Of a DNA stretch of 64,000 nucleotides, positions 55,060 to 63,998 are shown piece after piece. Made by a program: the position numbers and the translations under genes. The notes beneath the pieces are model-generated. The model ran no database searches. It saw only the letters and a list, made by a program, of their open reading frames with translations, and was not told the DNA's origin. Source of the DNA: Halomonas sp. ML-15 (GTDB lineage Bacteria > Pseudomonadota > Gammaproteobacteria > Pseudomonadales > Halomonadaceae); assembly GCF_014779595.1 (NCBI RefSeq), contig NZ_JACXZT010000019.1, forward strand, positions 2,189,945-2,253,944, read 5' to 3'. The first letter of the stretch is position 1, and every line of letters starts with the position of its first letter.

Positions 55060-55159
55060 CCGGCGGGAGGCGACTCGCGAAGACGCTGTAAACCCTTCCC
55101 TGGGCGCTCCATTTTTCATCCCTGAAAAATGAGCTTCGCTTGCACCTCCCCCCGGCGCC
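55060..55159 (+). repeat. Family A intergenic hairpin repeat, copy A6 (CATTTTT apex)
   Basis: Conserved box GCTGTAAACCCTTCCCTGGG with apex CATTTTTC / GAAAAATG, as in copy A3 but in the opposite orientation. Outer arms are CCGGCGGGAGG and CCTCCCCCCGG. The 309-base rho-ubiD gap also has a weak hairpin CCCGGAA / TTCCGGG (55010-55031) after rho, and nothing else recognised. Confidence 0.82.
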
Positions 55160-55302
55160 GCTAGCGTAGATGCCTCGCTGGCCTATCGCCGGCACAGCCG
55201 CGGTGGTGTGGCAGAGCGGTGGATTGTCGAGATGGCAGCAGCGAAGTGAAGGGGGGCAGCATGCTATGCTGCCCCTTTCGTCGTTTTTGATACAGGAAGC
55301 CT

Positions 55303-56805
55303 ATGAAGTACAAGGACCTGCGCGACTTCATCGCGGCACTGGAGGAACGGGGCGAGCTGGTGCGGGTCAGCGCCGAGGTCGACCCCTATCTCGAGATCAC
55401 CGAAATCTGCGACCGCACCCTGCGCGCCGGCGGGCCGGCGCTGCTGTTCGAGAACGTCAAGGGTCACAGCATGCCGCTGCTTGGCAACCTATTCGGCACT
55501 CCGCATCGGGTCGCGCTGGGCATGGGTGAGGAGTCGGTCGAGGCGCTCAGCGAGGTCGGCAAGCTGCTGGCCTTCCTCAAGGAGCCTGATCCGCCCAAGG
55601 GCATGCGCGACGCCTGGAACAAGCTACCGATCTTCAAGCAGGTCATGAGCATGGGCCCCAAGGTGGTGCGGTCATCACCGGTGCAGGAGGTGGTCCTCGA
55701 GGGCGATGAGGTCGACCTCGATCGCCTGCCGATCCAGCACTGCTGGCCGGGAGACGCCGCGCCGCTGGTGACCTGGGCGCTGGTGGTGACCCGCGGGCCG
55801 CACAAGACGCGCCAGAACCTGGGCATCTACCGTCAGCAGAAGCTTGGCAAGAACCGCTTGATCATGCGCTGGCTGTCGCACCGCGGCGGCGCGCTCGACT
55901 TCCAGGAGTTCCAGAAGGCCAATCCCGGTCAGCCGTTTCCAGTGGCGGTGGCGCTGGGCGCCGATCCCGCCACCATCCTCGGCGCGGTCACCCCGGTGCC
56001 GGACTCGCTCTCTGAATACGCCTTCGCCGGGCTCTTGCGGGGTTCACGCACCGAGCTGATCAAGTGCGGCCACGCCGACCTCGAGGTGCCGGCCTCGGCG
56101 GAGGTGATCCTCGAGGGCTATATCTACCCCGACGACACTGCCCCCGAAGGCCCCTACGGCGACCACACCGGCTACTACAACGAGGTCGAGCACTTCCCGG
56201 TGTTCAGCGTCGAGCGCATGACCATGCGCCGCGACGCCATCTACCACTCCACCTACACCGGTCGGCCGCCGGATGAGCCGGCGATCCTCGGGCTCGCGCT
56301 CAATGAAGTTTTCGTGCCGATCCTGCGCAAGCAGTTTCCCGAAATCGTCGACTTCTATCTGCCGCCGGAGGGCTGCTCCTATCGCATGGCGGTGGTGACC
56401 ATGAAGAAGCAGTACCCCGGCCACGCCAAGCGCGTGATGATGGGCGTGTGGAGCTTCCTGCGCCAGTTCATGTACACCAAGTTCGTGGTGGTGCTCGACG
56501 ACGACGTCAGCGCCCGCGACTGGAAGGATGTGATCTGGGCCATTACCACCCGTATGGATCCGGCACGGGACACCGTGCTGGTCGAGAATACGCCCATCGA
56601 CTACCTCGACTTCGCCTCGCCGGTGGCCGGTCTCGGCTCCAAGATGGGGCTCGATGCCACCAGCAAGTGGCCCGGCGAAACCGACCGCGAGTGGGGCACG
56701 CCGATCGTCATGGACGAAGGCGTCAAGCAGTCGGTGACGGCGCGCTGGGACACGCTCGGCATCCCGCTACCGGGCGATGCCACCACAGACAAGAGGACGC
56801 CATGA
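55303..56805 (+). CDS. ubiD: 4-hydroxy-3-polyprenylbenzoate decarboxylase UbiD
   Basis: UbiD decarboxylates 3-polyprenyl-4-hydroxybenzoate in ubiquinone synthesis, using the prenylated FMN made by UbiX. The 500-residue protein has [20 protein letters not shown] at the start, [20 protein letters not shown] (prFMN and metal binding), the catalytic Glu/Arg region [28 protein letters not shown], and [19 protein letters not shown]. The C-terminus is ADENKW-like but altered to [18 protein letters not shown] precedes the ATG. It overlaps fre by four bases; no ubiX is seen in the window. Confidence 0.95.
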   Translation: MKYKDLRDFIAALEERGELVRVSAEVDPYLEITEICDRTLRAGGPALLFENVKGHSMPLLGNLFGTPHRVALGMGEESVEALSEVGKLLAFLKEPDPPKGMRDAWNKLPIFKQVMSMGPKVVRSSPVQEVVLEGDEVDLDRLPIQHCWPGDAAPLVTWALVVTRGPHKTRQNLGIYRQQKLGKNRLIMRWLSHRGGALDFQEFQKANPGQPFPVAVALGADPATILGAVTPVPDSLSEYAFAGLLRGSRTELIKCGHADLEVPASAEVILEGYIYPDDTAPEGPYGDHTGYYNEVEHFPVFSVERMTMRRDAIYHSTYTGRPPDEPAILGLALNEVFVPILRKQFPEIVDFYLPPEGCSYRMAVVTMKKQYPGHAKRVMMGVWSFLRQFMYTKFVVVLDDDVSARDWKDVIWAITTRMDPARDTVLVENTPIDYLDFASPVAGLGSKMGLDATSKWPGETDREWGTPIVMDEGVKQSVTARWDTLGIPLPGDATTDKRTP

Positions 56806-57587
56806 CGGCACGCATCCTGACCTGCCTGGTCGACGAGGTCGAGAACCTCACCCCCGACGTCTTCCGCGTGAGCCTGATGGGCCGCGCCGAGGCCGTTGCC
56901 CACGCCCCGGGCCAGTACCTCGAGCTGCAACTCGACGATGAGACCTGGGTGCCGTTCTCGATTGCCAATGCCCATCGCGGTGACGGCCTGATCGAACTGC
57001 ATATTCAGCACTGGCCGGAGCGTGAGAATTCGGCCCGCCTGCGCGAGCTGATGCAAGAGGCCAGTCGTCTGACCCTGCGTCTGCCCGGCGGTGACTGTGT
57101 ACTCGACCCGGACAGCACACGGCCGCTGCTGCTGATTGCCGCCGGCACCGGCTTCGCCCAGATGAAAGCGATCATCGAGGCGGCGCTGGCCAGTGACCCG
57201 ACACGCGAGATCGACTTGTGGTGGGCGGCCCGCGAGCGCCGCGACCTCTATCTCGAGCGGCTGCCCCGTGAGTGGGCCGCGGAGTATCCCGGGGTACGCT
57301 TCCATGCGGTCAGTGAGATCGTTCCTGAGGAGCCGTTCGACGCTGAGGGCGTTAGCGGCCATCTGGGGCGTGTGGACGCGGTGCTCGGCAGCACCCTGAA
57401 AGATGTGGCGGGCCGCGATGTCTATCTGTCCGGTTCGCCGGGCATGGTCTACGCCTGCGTCGACGTGCTGGCGTCGCTGGGGCTCGACGCCTCGCGGGTA
57501 TTCTCGGATGTATTTGCCTATGCACCGCGGGACCCGCTGGTGCCTACCGTGGGCAGCCTGGTCAAGCAGCGGGAGGCCTCGAAGTGA
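56802..57587 (+). CDS. fre: NAD(P)H-flavin reductase (Fre-like)
   Basis: Fre-type enzymes reduce free flavins with NAD(P)H; reduced FMN is what the UbiX/UbiD system needs, which fits its overlap with ubiD. The 261-residue ferredoxin-reductase-fold protein has an N-terminal flavin barrel ([20 protein letters not shown]) and a nucleotide domain with [19 protein letters not shown] (about residues 108-126) and [13 protein letters not shown]. The usual flavin motif RPFS reads VPFS here, losing the Arg. Its stop overlaps the folM GTG start. The exact electron acceptor is uncertain. Confidence 0.83.
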   Translation: MTARILTCLVDEVENLTPDVFRVSLMGRAEAVAHAPGQYLELQLDDETWVPFSIANAHRGDGLIELHIQHWPERENSARLRELMQEASRLTLRLPGGDCVLDPDSTRPLLLIAAGTGFAQMKAIIEAALASDPTREIDLWWAARERRDLYLERLPREWAAEYPGVRFHAVSEIVPEEPFDAEGVSGHLGRVDAVLGSTLKDVAGRDVYLSGSPGMVYACVDVLASLGLDASRVFSDVFAYAPRDPLVPTVGSLVKQREASK

Positions 57588-58297
57588 GCGCTTCGCCGAT
57601 CCTGATCACCGGTGGCGCCCAGCGCCTCGGTCGCCACTGCGCTGAGCGACTGCTCGACGATGGTCATAGCGTGATCATCAGCTACCGTCGCGAACGTCCC
57701 GAACTCGAGACGCTGCGCGAGCGCGGTGTCGTCACTCTGGCGGCGGACTTTTCCAGTGAGGCGGGCATTCTCGACTTTATCGCGCGGCTCAGGGCGGCGA
57801 CCCCCTCGCTGCGGGCGATTATCCACAACGCCAGCGACTGGGCACCTGACAGCCAGGAGGCGGATGCCGGGGCGACCTTCGAGCGACTGTTCCGAGTCCA
57901 TATGCAGGCCCCCTATCTGATCAACCTGCAGTGTCGCGACCTGCTCGATGCCTGCACCGAGCCGCAGCGCGATATCGTGCATATCACCGACTATGTGGTA
58001 CAGAAGGGCTCGAAGAAACATGCCGCCTATGCTGCCACCAAGGCCGGCCTCGACAACCTGACGCTGTCGTTTGCCGCCCTCTATGCCCCGACCATTCAGG
58101 TCAACGCCATCGCGCCGGCGCTGATCATGCTCAACGAGGGCGATGACGAGGCCTACGCGGAAAAAGCCAAGGCCAAGTCGGCGATGCAGATGATTCCCGG
58201 CCCAGGTGTGGTCTACCAGAGCCTGCGCTACCTGCTCGACAATCGCTACGTCACCGGCGCCACCCTGCCGGTCGATGGTGGCCGTCACCTGCGCTAG
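57584..58297 (+). CDS. folM: Dihydromonapterin reductase (FolM, short-chain dehydrogenase)
   Basis: FolM is an SDR that reduces dihydromonapterin to tetrahydromonapterin with NADPH and has weak dihydrofolate reductase activity. The 237-residue protein has the SDR cofactor motif ITGGAQRLGRHCAERLL (about residues 7-23) with FolM-typical QRLG, the IHNASDW motif, the catalytic Tyr-Lys in HAAYAATKAGLDNL (about residues 145-158), and ATLPVDGGRHLR at the end. It starts at GTG overlapping the fre stop, so ubiD-fre-folM appears to be one translationally coupled unit. Confidence 0.87.
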   Translation: MSASPILITGGAQRLGRHCAERLLDDGHSVIISYRRERPELETLRERGVVTLAADFSSEAGILDFIARLRAATPSLRAIIHNASDWAPDSQEADAGATFERLFRVHMQAPYLINLQCRDLLDACTEPQRDIVHITDYVVQKGSKKHAAYAATKAGLDNLTLSFAALYAPTIQVNAIAPALIMLNEGDDEAYAEKAKAKSAMQMIPGPGVVYQSLRYLLDNRYVTGATLPVDGGRHLR

Positions 58298-58342
58298 AAT
58301 GGCGCCATTCAGGATCTACCCAATACTGTCAGGAGAGTACCC

Positions 58343-58468
58343 ATGACGGAACAGGACCCCAACTTCAAAGACGATAGTGGCCTGCTGGCGATTACGCTGG
58401 GGCTGGTGGTAGTGGTGGCCTTGAGTGCGCTGCCGGCGACCATCGGCTGGATTCAGCTGGCCGGCTAA
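58343..58468 (+). CDS. Small single-pass membrane protein (41 aa)
   Basis: A 41-codon ORF preceded by a good AGGAGAG box. The translation has a charged N-terminus (MTEQDPNFKDDSG) and one hydrophobic segment (LLAITLGLVVVVALSALPAT, about residues 14-33), ending IGWIQLAG. It lies 45 bases after folM in the same direction and upstream of the aroG leader promoter. Coding is supported by the ribosome-binding site and the amphipathic layout, but no family is recognised. It has a single Trp, so it is not a leader peptide of the attenuator type. Confidence 0.55.
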   Translation: MTEQDPNFKDDSGLLAITLGLVVVVALSALPATIGWIQLAG

Positions 58469-58481
58469 AGCAACAGAGTAC

Positions 58482-58509
58482 TTGCCAAGCGCGCTCAGCG
58501 CGGTAGGAT
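58482..58509 (+). promoter_or_regulatory. Probable promoter of the aroG leader, with an inverted repeat in the spacer
   Basis: TTGCCA (58482-58487), a 16-base spacer and TAGGAT (58504-58509). The spacer contains the perfect inverted repeat CGCGCT-C-AGCGCG (58490-58502), a possible operator. Transcription would begin near 58516, about 22 bases before the leader ORF. Confidence 0.6.
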
Positions 58510-58537
58510 AGGCCCAACAGCACACTTGGAGCGACCC

Positions 58538-58666
58538 ATGACCGCTAGTCACCGCCAATTCACCAGCGCCGACGCGATGCCCGCCATCGTCGTTGCCGCG
58601 TGGGCCTTGGTAGGCGGCTATTGGTATTGGTTTAGCGCCGGTGTGCCGGCGATGCGGTCGCGCTGA
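58538..58666 (+). CDS. Aromatic-codon leader peptide of the aroG attenuator
   Basis: A 42-codon ORF with GGAG upstream. Codons 22, 28, 29, 30, 31 and 32 are Trp, Tyr, Trp, Tyr, Trp and Phe; the last five are consecutive (58619-58633). The stop codon (58664-58666) lies in the apical part of the 1:2 hairpin. A perfect intrinsic terminator follows 47 bases later, before a DAHP synthase gene. The run of rare aromatic codons in a short ORF before a terminator is the signature of ribosome-mediated attenuation. Three Trp and two Tyr codons suggest that Trp, perhaps with Tyr, is sensed. The peptide is hydrophobic, so a small membrane protein is the alternative reading. Confidence 0.72.
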   Translation: MTASHRQFTSADAMPAIVVAAWALVGGYWYWFSAGVPAMRSR

Positions 58667-58733
58667 CCCATCGCCAGGCACACCCTCCACGGGTTGCCTC
58701 CACCATCTCTCAGAACCCCCGGTCGGCAACCCG
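58640..58733 (+). promoter_or_regulatory. Attenuator RNA: competing 1:2, 2:3 and antiterminator stems
   Basis: The 1:2 hairpin pairs 58640-58659 with 58665-58684: GGTGTGCC/GGCACACC, GGCGATG/CATCGCC and GGTC/GACC, 19 bp with two single-base bulges and a five-base loop. The 2:3 hairpin pairs AGGCA and ACCC (58676-58685) with GGGT and TGCCT (58691-58699). The antiterminator pairs CGGGTTGCC (58690-58698) with GGCAACCCG (58725-58733). Each stem excludes the next and the antiterminator excludes the terminator, so 1:2 with the antiterminator means readthrough, and 2:3 with the terminator means stop. Confidence 0.72.
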
Positions 58734-58751
58734 ACCGGGGGTTTTGTTTTT
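58714..58751 (+). terminator. Attenuator terminator upstream of aroG
   Basis: Perfect 13-bp stem AACCCCCGGTCGG / CCGACCGGGGGTT with a CAAC loop, followed by TTGTTTTT. It lies 47 bases after the leader stop codon and about 197 bases before the aroG start. Confidence 0.92.
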
Positions 58752-58780
58752 GACATCATTGTCCAACGAGGAGACCGACC

Positions 58781-58942
58781 ATGTTCGACCCTATCGCCTT
58801 CCCCACGCTGTCATGCACCGCTTACTACCGTGCTTATGGCAGCTGGCGATTTAGCGGCGTCCGGTCGGCTCAGCTCGCCACCTCCGACCGGGAGACCATC
58901 GGTGGCCCCACGACCCGATGTTCGACACCCTGTACGAGGTAA
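58781..58942 (+). CDS. Second leader ORF with an aromatic cluster, ending at the aroG ribosome-binding site
   Basis: A 53-codon ORF preceded by ACGAGGAGACCGACC. Codons 15, 16, 19, 22 and 24 are Tyr, Tyr, Tyr, Trp and Phe. The TAA stop (58940-58942) follows directly on, and overlaps by one base, the GAGGT that serves aroG, so the two are likely translationally coupled. Downstream of the cluster CCGGTCGG (58861-58868) can pair with CCGACCGG (58884-58891), and ACCTC (58880-58884) could pair with the aroG GAGGT. Whether it is a regulatory leader or just a coupling ORF cannot be told from sequence alone. The second half of the peptide looks unstructured. Confidence 0.5.
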   Translation: MFDPIAFPTLSCTAYYRAYGSWRFSGVRSAQLATSDRETIGGPTTRCSTPCTR

Positions 58943-58947
58943 GCGCC

Positions 58948-60036
58948 ATGAGCATGACTCTGATCAAACCGACCCCCAGCGATGCCGCCCCTGCCGCTGG
59001 CCTGGCCGCGCCTGCTGGCGAAGCGATAATGGAATCCCCCCTGCCCACGCCCCAGGCGCTGCGCCAGCAGCTGCCCCTCGATGGCGAGCTACGTCAGCGA
59101 GTGGCCGCCCAGCGCGAGGCGGTCAAGGCGATTCTCGATGGCCGCGATGACCGCCTGCTGGTGGTGGTCGGACCCTGCTCGATCCACGATCCCAGGGCGG
59201 CCCGCGAATACGCCGAAAATCTCAGTGTGCTGGCGCGCCAGGTCGAGGACCGGCTGCTGCTGGTGATGCGCGTCTATGTCGAGAAGCCGCGCACCACGGT
59301 GGGCTGGAAGGGCTTGGCCTATGATCCGCACCTCGACGGTAGCGACGACATGGCCCACGGCCTCGCTCAGTCCCGTGGGCTGATGCGTGACGTGATCGCC
59401 CTGGGTCTGCCGGTGGCCACCGAACTGCTGCAGCCGATGGTCGCCAGCTATCTCGACGACCTGCTGGCGTGGACGGCGGTTGGTGCGCGTACTACCGAGT
59501 CCCAGGTGCATCGCGAGCTGGCCAGCGGCCTGGCGGCGGCGGTGGGTTTCAAGAATGCTACCGACGGCGGCATCCAGGTGGCAATCGATGCCATCCAGGC
59601 CGCGGCCCATGGCCACCGCTATCCAGGACTTTCCGACTCAGGACTGCCGAGCCTGCGCCACACCCCGGGCAATCCGTACACCCATGTGGTGCTGCGCGGC
59701 GGCCACGGCGCGCCCAACTATCAGGCCGAGCATGTGGCATCTACCCGCCGTGCGCTGGAGGCGGCGGGCCTGGCACCGCGGCTGATGGTAGACTGCAGCC
59801 ACGCCAATTCACGCAAGGACCACCGCCGCCAGAGCGAGGTACTGCTCGACGTGCTCGATCAACGTCTGGCCGGCGAGAAGGGGCTGTGCGGGGTGATGCT
59901 GGAAAGTCAGCTGTTCGAAGGGCGACAGCCGCTCAAGCCGGGCGCAATGCGCCACGGGGTCTCGGTTACCGATGCTTGCATTGGCTGGGAGACCACCGAG
60001 CATCTGCTGAGTCTGGCGGCCGAGCGGCTGCGCTAA
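58948..60036 (+). CDS. aroG: 3-deoxy-7-phosphoheptulonate (DAHP) synthase, class I
   Basis: This enzyme condenses phosphoenolpyruvate and erythrose 4-phosphate, the first step of the shikimate pathway to Trp, Tyr and Phe. The 362-residue protein has the class I core: LLVVVGPCSIHDPRAAREYA (about residues 70-89), MRVYVEKPRTTVGWKGL, ARTTESQVHRELASGL, VGFKNATDGG, VVLRGGHGAPNY, MVDCSHANSRKDH and GVSVTDACIGWE. An approximately 35-residue Ala/Pro-rich N-terminal extension precedes the usual start. It resembles the pseudomonad Trp-sensitive form more than E. coli AroG, by memory of the family. GAGGT supports the ATG at 58948. The attenuator upstream fits end-product control. Confidence 0.93.
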   Translation: MSMTLIKPTPSDAAPAAGLAAPAGEAIMESPLPTPQALRQQLPLDGELRQRVAAQREAVKAILDGRDDRLLVVVGPCSIHDPRAAREYAENLSVLARQVEDRLLLVMRVYVEKPRTTVGWKGLAYDPHLDGSDDMAHGLAQSRGLMRDVIALGLPVATELLQPMVASYLDDLLAWTAVGARTTESQVHRELASGLAAAVGFKNATDGGIQVAIDAIQAAAHGHRYPGLSDSGLPSLRHTPGNPYTHVVLRGGHGAPNYQAEHVASTRRALEAAGLAPRLMVDCSHANSRKDHRRQSEVLLDVLDQRLAGEKGLCGVMLESQLFEGRQPLKPGAMRHGVSVTDACIGWETTEHLLSLAAERLR

Positions 60037-60060
60037 GGTTATCCGAGGAACCCACTGCCG

Positions 60061-60573
60061 ATGATGTTTCGTTTCGAATCCCATGAGCCCGAGGTGTATC
60101 GCCGCAAGGCGCGGCTGATCAGCATTGCCATGGCTGCCCAACTGATCGTGCTGGGCCTGCTGTTCTCACAGCTGCTGACCCGTGCCTTCGGCTCCAGCCT
60201 GTGGCTCAACGCCCTGGGGGTGCTGCTCGGGTTGGTGGCCACCAGCCTGGTATTTGCCGCACTGCGCGAGCGGCCGTGGATGCAGGAGATGCGCTACGTG
60301 TGGCAGCTCAAGCACCACCTGTCGCGGGTCAGCGGCTATCTGCCGGCGCTGCGCCGCGGCGTTGCCGAGCACAACCACGTGGCGCTGGGTATTTTGAGCT
60401 TCTATCACCAGGGCATGGCGCAGCTCGCCGAGCTCAACGGGCGCACCCTGGACGACGATAGCGAACTGATCGCCGAGCGCCAGCAGCTCCTTGAGCAGCG
60501 TGAGCGGCTGGGGCTGCCCCTCGAAGTGGACGGCTACGATACCGAGGACCTGGCCGCCTTTAAGCGCGGCTAA
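60061..60573 (+). CDS. DUF3087 family membrane protein
   Basis: A 170-residue protein with two hydrophobic segments close to the N-terminus (about residues 19-38 and 50-67), followed by a soluble helical region of about 100 residues (WMQEMRYVWQLKHHLSRVSG, then LGILSFYHQGMAQLAELNGR) and a charged C-terminus. The pattern and length fit DUF3087, a family of unknown function in gammaproteobacteria. It is 24 bases after aroG with GAGGAACC upstream and is probably co-transcribed. Its stop lies 10 bases before repeat C1. Confidence 0.75.
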   Translation: MMFRFESHEPEVYRRKARLISIAMAAQLIVLGLLFSQLLTRAFGSSLWLNALGVLLGLVATSLVFAALRERPWMQEMRYVWQLKHHLSRVSGYLPALRRGVAEHNHVALGILSFYHQGMAQLAELNGRTLDDDSELIAERQQLLEQRERLGLPLEVDGYDTEDLAAFKRG

Positions 60574-60583
60574 ATTTATTATA

Positions 60584-60726
60584 GGGAAGCGCTGTATAAA
60601 TCGGCGAGCGGGATGAAGCACAAGGCGCACGGAGCACAGAAACCGGAGCCTATGGGGTATAGGTGAGGATTTCGAGCACCGCGCAACGCAGTGATTCGCC
60701 CGCGCAGCCATTTATTCAGTGTTTCC
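60584..60726. repeat. Family C MITE-like repeat between the DUF3087 gene and ppk1
   Basis: A 143-base element with imperfect terminal inverted repeats: left GGGAAGCGCTGTATAAATCG, and right read on the opposite strand GGAAACACTGAATAAATGGC, about 15 matches over the first 18 positions, continuing more weakly to about 30. The centre can form CCTAT / ATAGG. It fills the space from 10 bases after one stop codon to the base next to the ppk1 stop, so it may act as a shared terminator. Only one copy is in the window. Confidence 0.65.
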
Positions 60727-62913
60727 TCAAGCCTTGCTGGCGTAGGCGTAGAGCAGCGTCTCCTGGGCGCTGATCGGCGCGGCGTCGCCCAGTTCCCGCT
60801 TGGTATAGCCGCCGTCGCTGTCGAGCAGCCAGCTCTGGCAGTTGTCGACCAGGTAGGTTTCCAGGTCCTTGCGCACCCGGGCGGCGAGCTTGTTGTCGAG
60901 CAGCGGAAAGCAGGTTTCGACGCGGTGGAACATGTTGCGCTCCATGAAGTCGGCGCTGGAGGCCCATACCTCGCCGCTGCCGTCATTGTGGAAGTAGAAC
61001 ACCCGGGTGTGCTCGAGGAAGCGGCCGATGATCGAGCGCACCCGGATATTGTCCGAGATGCCCGGCACCCCGGGGCGCAGGCAGCACATCCCGCGGATGA
61101 TCAGGTCGCACTCCACCCCGGCGTGGGAGGCGCGATAGAGGGCGCGAATCAGTTTCGGCTCGGTGAGGGAATTGCATTTGATGATCAGATGCGCACGGCG
61201 GCCGGCGGCGGCGTGGGCGGCCTCGCGCTCGATCATTGCCACCAGCCGCTCATGCAGGGTAAAGGGGGCATGCAGCAGGTGCTCGATATGCCGCGCCTTG
61301 CCCATGCCCGAGAGCTGCTGAAACACCTTGTGGACGTCATCGCACAGCACCTCATGGGTGGTCATCAGACTGTAGTCGGTGTAGAGCTTGGCGGTACCGG
61401 CGTGGTAGTTGCCGGTGCCGAGGTGGGCGTAGTAGCGCAGCTCGCCGCGCTCGCGGCGCACGATATGCATCAGCTTGGCGTGGGTCTTGAAGGCCATTAC
61501 GCCGTAGATCACGATGGCCCCCGCCTCCTGAAGACGCGATGCCAGGGCAAGGTTCTCGGCCTCGTCGAAGCGCGCGCGCAGCTCGATCACCACCGTGACC
61601 TCCTTGCCGCCGCGGGCGGCGTCGACCAGCGCCGAGACGATCGCGGAATCGGCGCCGGTGCGGTACAGGGTCTGCTTGATGGCCAGTACGGCCGGGTCGC
61701 GGGCCGCCTCGGCGAGCAGCTCCTCCACCGGGGAAAAGGACTGGTAAGGGTGGTGGAGCAGGATATCGCCGTCCTTGATGGCGTCGAACAGCGAGTCGTG
61801 TTTTTTCAGCGCCTTGGGCAGGCCCGGCGTAAAGGGCCGATAGCGCAGCTCCGGGCGCTCGACGTCTGCCAGTACCGCCATCATGCGGGTCAGATTGACC
61901 GGACCCTGAACGCGATAGAGATCGCTCTCCTCGAGTTCGAACTGCTTGAGCAGAAAGCTGGCCAGCGCCTCGGGGCAGTTATCGGCGACCTCCAGGCGCA
62001 CGCCGCTGCCGTAGCGGCGCGCCAGCAGCTCGCCGCGCAGCGCCGAGGCCAGATCAGAGACCTCCTCGGGGTCGACGGAGAGATCGGCGTTGCGGGTCAG
62101 GCGGAACTGATAGCAGCCGCGCACCTGCATGCCCGGGAACACCTCGTGGGCGTGGGCGTGGATCATCGACGACAGAAACACGTATTCGCTATAGCCGTCC
62201 GAGCAGCACGCCGCGGGCAGTGCAATCAGGCGCGGCAGCGAGCGCGGCGCGGGCAGGATCGCCAGGCCGCCCTCGCGGCCGAAGACGTCCTTGCCCTCCA
62301 GTTCGACGATAAAGTTGAGGCTCTTGTTGACCAGTCGTGGAAAGGGGTGGGAAGGGTCGAGGCCGATGGGGCTGATCACCGGCATGATCTCGTCATCGAA
62401 ATACTCGCGCACCCAGGCCTGCTGGGCCGGGGTCCACTGGTCGCGACGGCGAAAGCGCAGCTTCTGCTTCTCCAGCGCGGGGATCAGCACCTCATTGAGT
62501 ATCCGATACTGGCGGGTGATCTGTTCGTGGGCGATGCGCGAGATCTCATTCAAGACCTGACGTGGCAGCATGCCGTCAGCGCCGGTGCTGTCGTTGCCCA
62601 GCGCCAGCTTGTGCTTGAGCCCGGCGACGCGGATCTCGAAGAACTCGTCGAGATTCGACGAGAAAATCAGTAGGAACATCAGCCGGTTGAGCAGCGGGTG
62701 CGAGGTATCCAGCGCCTGCTCCAGTACCCGGATGTTGAACTGCAGATGCGACAGCTCGCGGTTCAGATAGAGTGCCGGGTCGTCGAGATTGAGCGCCGCT
62801 GGCTCGCCCTTGGCCCGCACCCCGGTACGGGTGCGGTTGACTCGCAGAGGCAAAGGCTCGGTTGCCGCTACCGACGGCTGGTCAGGCTCGGGCGTGGCAC
62901 GCGGGTCTTCCAT
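60727..62913 (-). CDS. ppk1: Polyphosphate kinase 1
   Basis: PPK1 reversibly polymerises the gamma phosphate of ATP into polyphosphate at the inner membrane. The 728-residue protein has four domains: the N-terminal YLNRELSHLQFNIRVLEQAL with SSNLDEFFEIRVAGLK, the head domain, and the two PLD-like catalytic domains. Visible are the HHPYQSFSPVEELL loop, the phospho-histidine region (AFKTHAKLMHIVRRE; catalytic His about residue 470) and NSLTEPKLIRALYRASHAGV. An approximately 40-residue polar extension precedes the core. The ATG at 62913 has AGGAGG upstream. It is the enzymatic opposite of ppx nearby and lies 53 bases after hemB. Confidence 0.95.
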   Translation of the reverse strand: MEDPRATPEPDQPSVAATEPLPLRVNRTRTGVRAKGEPAALNLDDPALYLNRELSHLQFNIRVLEQALDTSHPLLNRLMFLLIFSSNLDEFFEIRVAGLKHKLALGNDSTGADGMLPRQVLNEISRIAHEQITRQYRILNEVLIPALEKQKLRFRRRDQWTPAQQAWVREYFDDEIMPVISPIGLDPSHPFPRLVNKSLNFIVELEGKDVFGREGGLAILPAPRSLPRLIALPAACCSDGYSEYVFLSSMIHAHAHEVFPGMQVRGCYQFRLTRNADLSVDPEEVSDLASALRGELLARRYGSGVRLEVADNCPEALASFLLKQFELEESDLYRVQGPVNLTRMMAVLADVERPELRYRPFTPGLPKALKKHDSLFDAIKDGDILLHHPYQSFSPVEELLAEAARDPAVLAIKQTLYRTGADSAIVSALVDAARGGKEVTVVIELRARFDEAENLALASRLQEAGAIVIYGVMAFKTHAKLMHIVRRERGELRYYAHLGTGNYHAGTAKLYTDYSLMTTHEVLCDDVHKVFQQLSGMGKARHIEHLLHAPFTLHERLVAMIEREAAHAAAGRRAHLIIKCNSLTEPKLIRALYRASHAGVECDLIIRGMCCLRPGVPGISDNIRVRSIIGRFLEHTRVFYFHNDGSGEVWASSADFMERNMFHRVETCFPLLDNKLAARVRKDLETYLVDNCQSWLLDSDGGYTKRELGDAAPISAQETLLYAYASKA

Positions 62914-62966
62914 CTCGCCTCCTGAGGCAGAGGAAGGGCCGCGCGGCTCGCTGCCGACCCTTCCGG

Positions 62967-63998
<1,032 letters not shown>

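Noticed and set aside
60691-62673. A 660-codon open frame antisense to ppk1
   Set aside because: Shadow of ppk1; it begins inside repeat C and has repetitive His/Val/Gly-rich translation.
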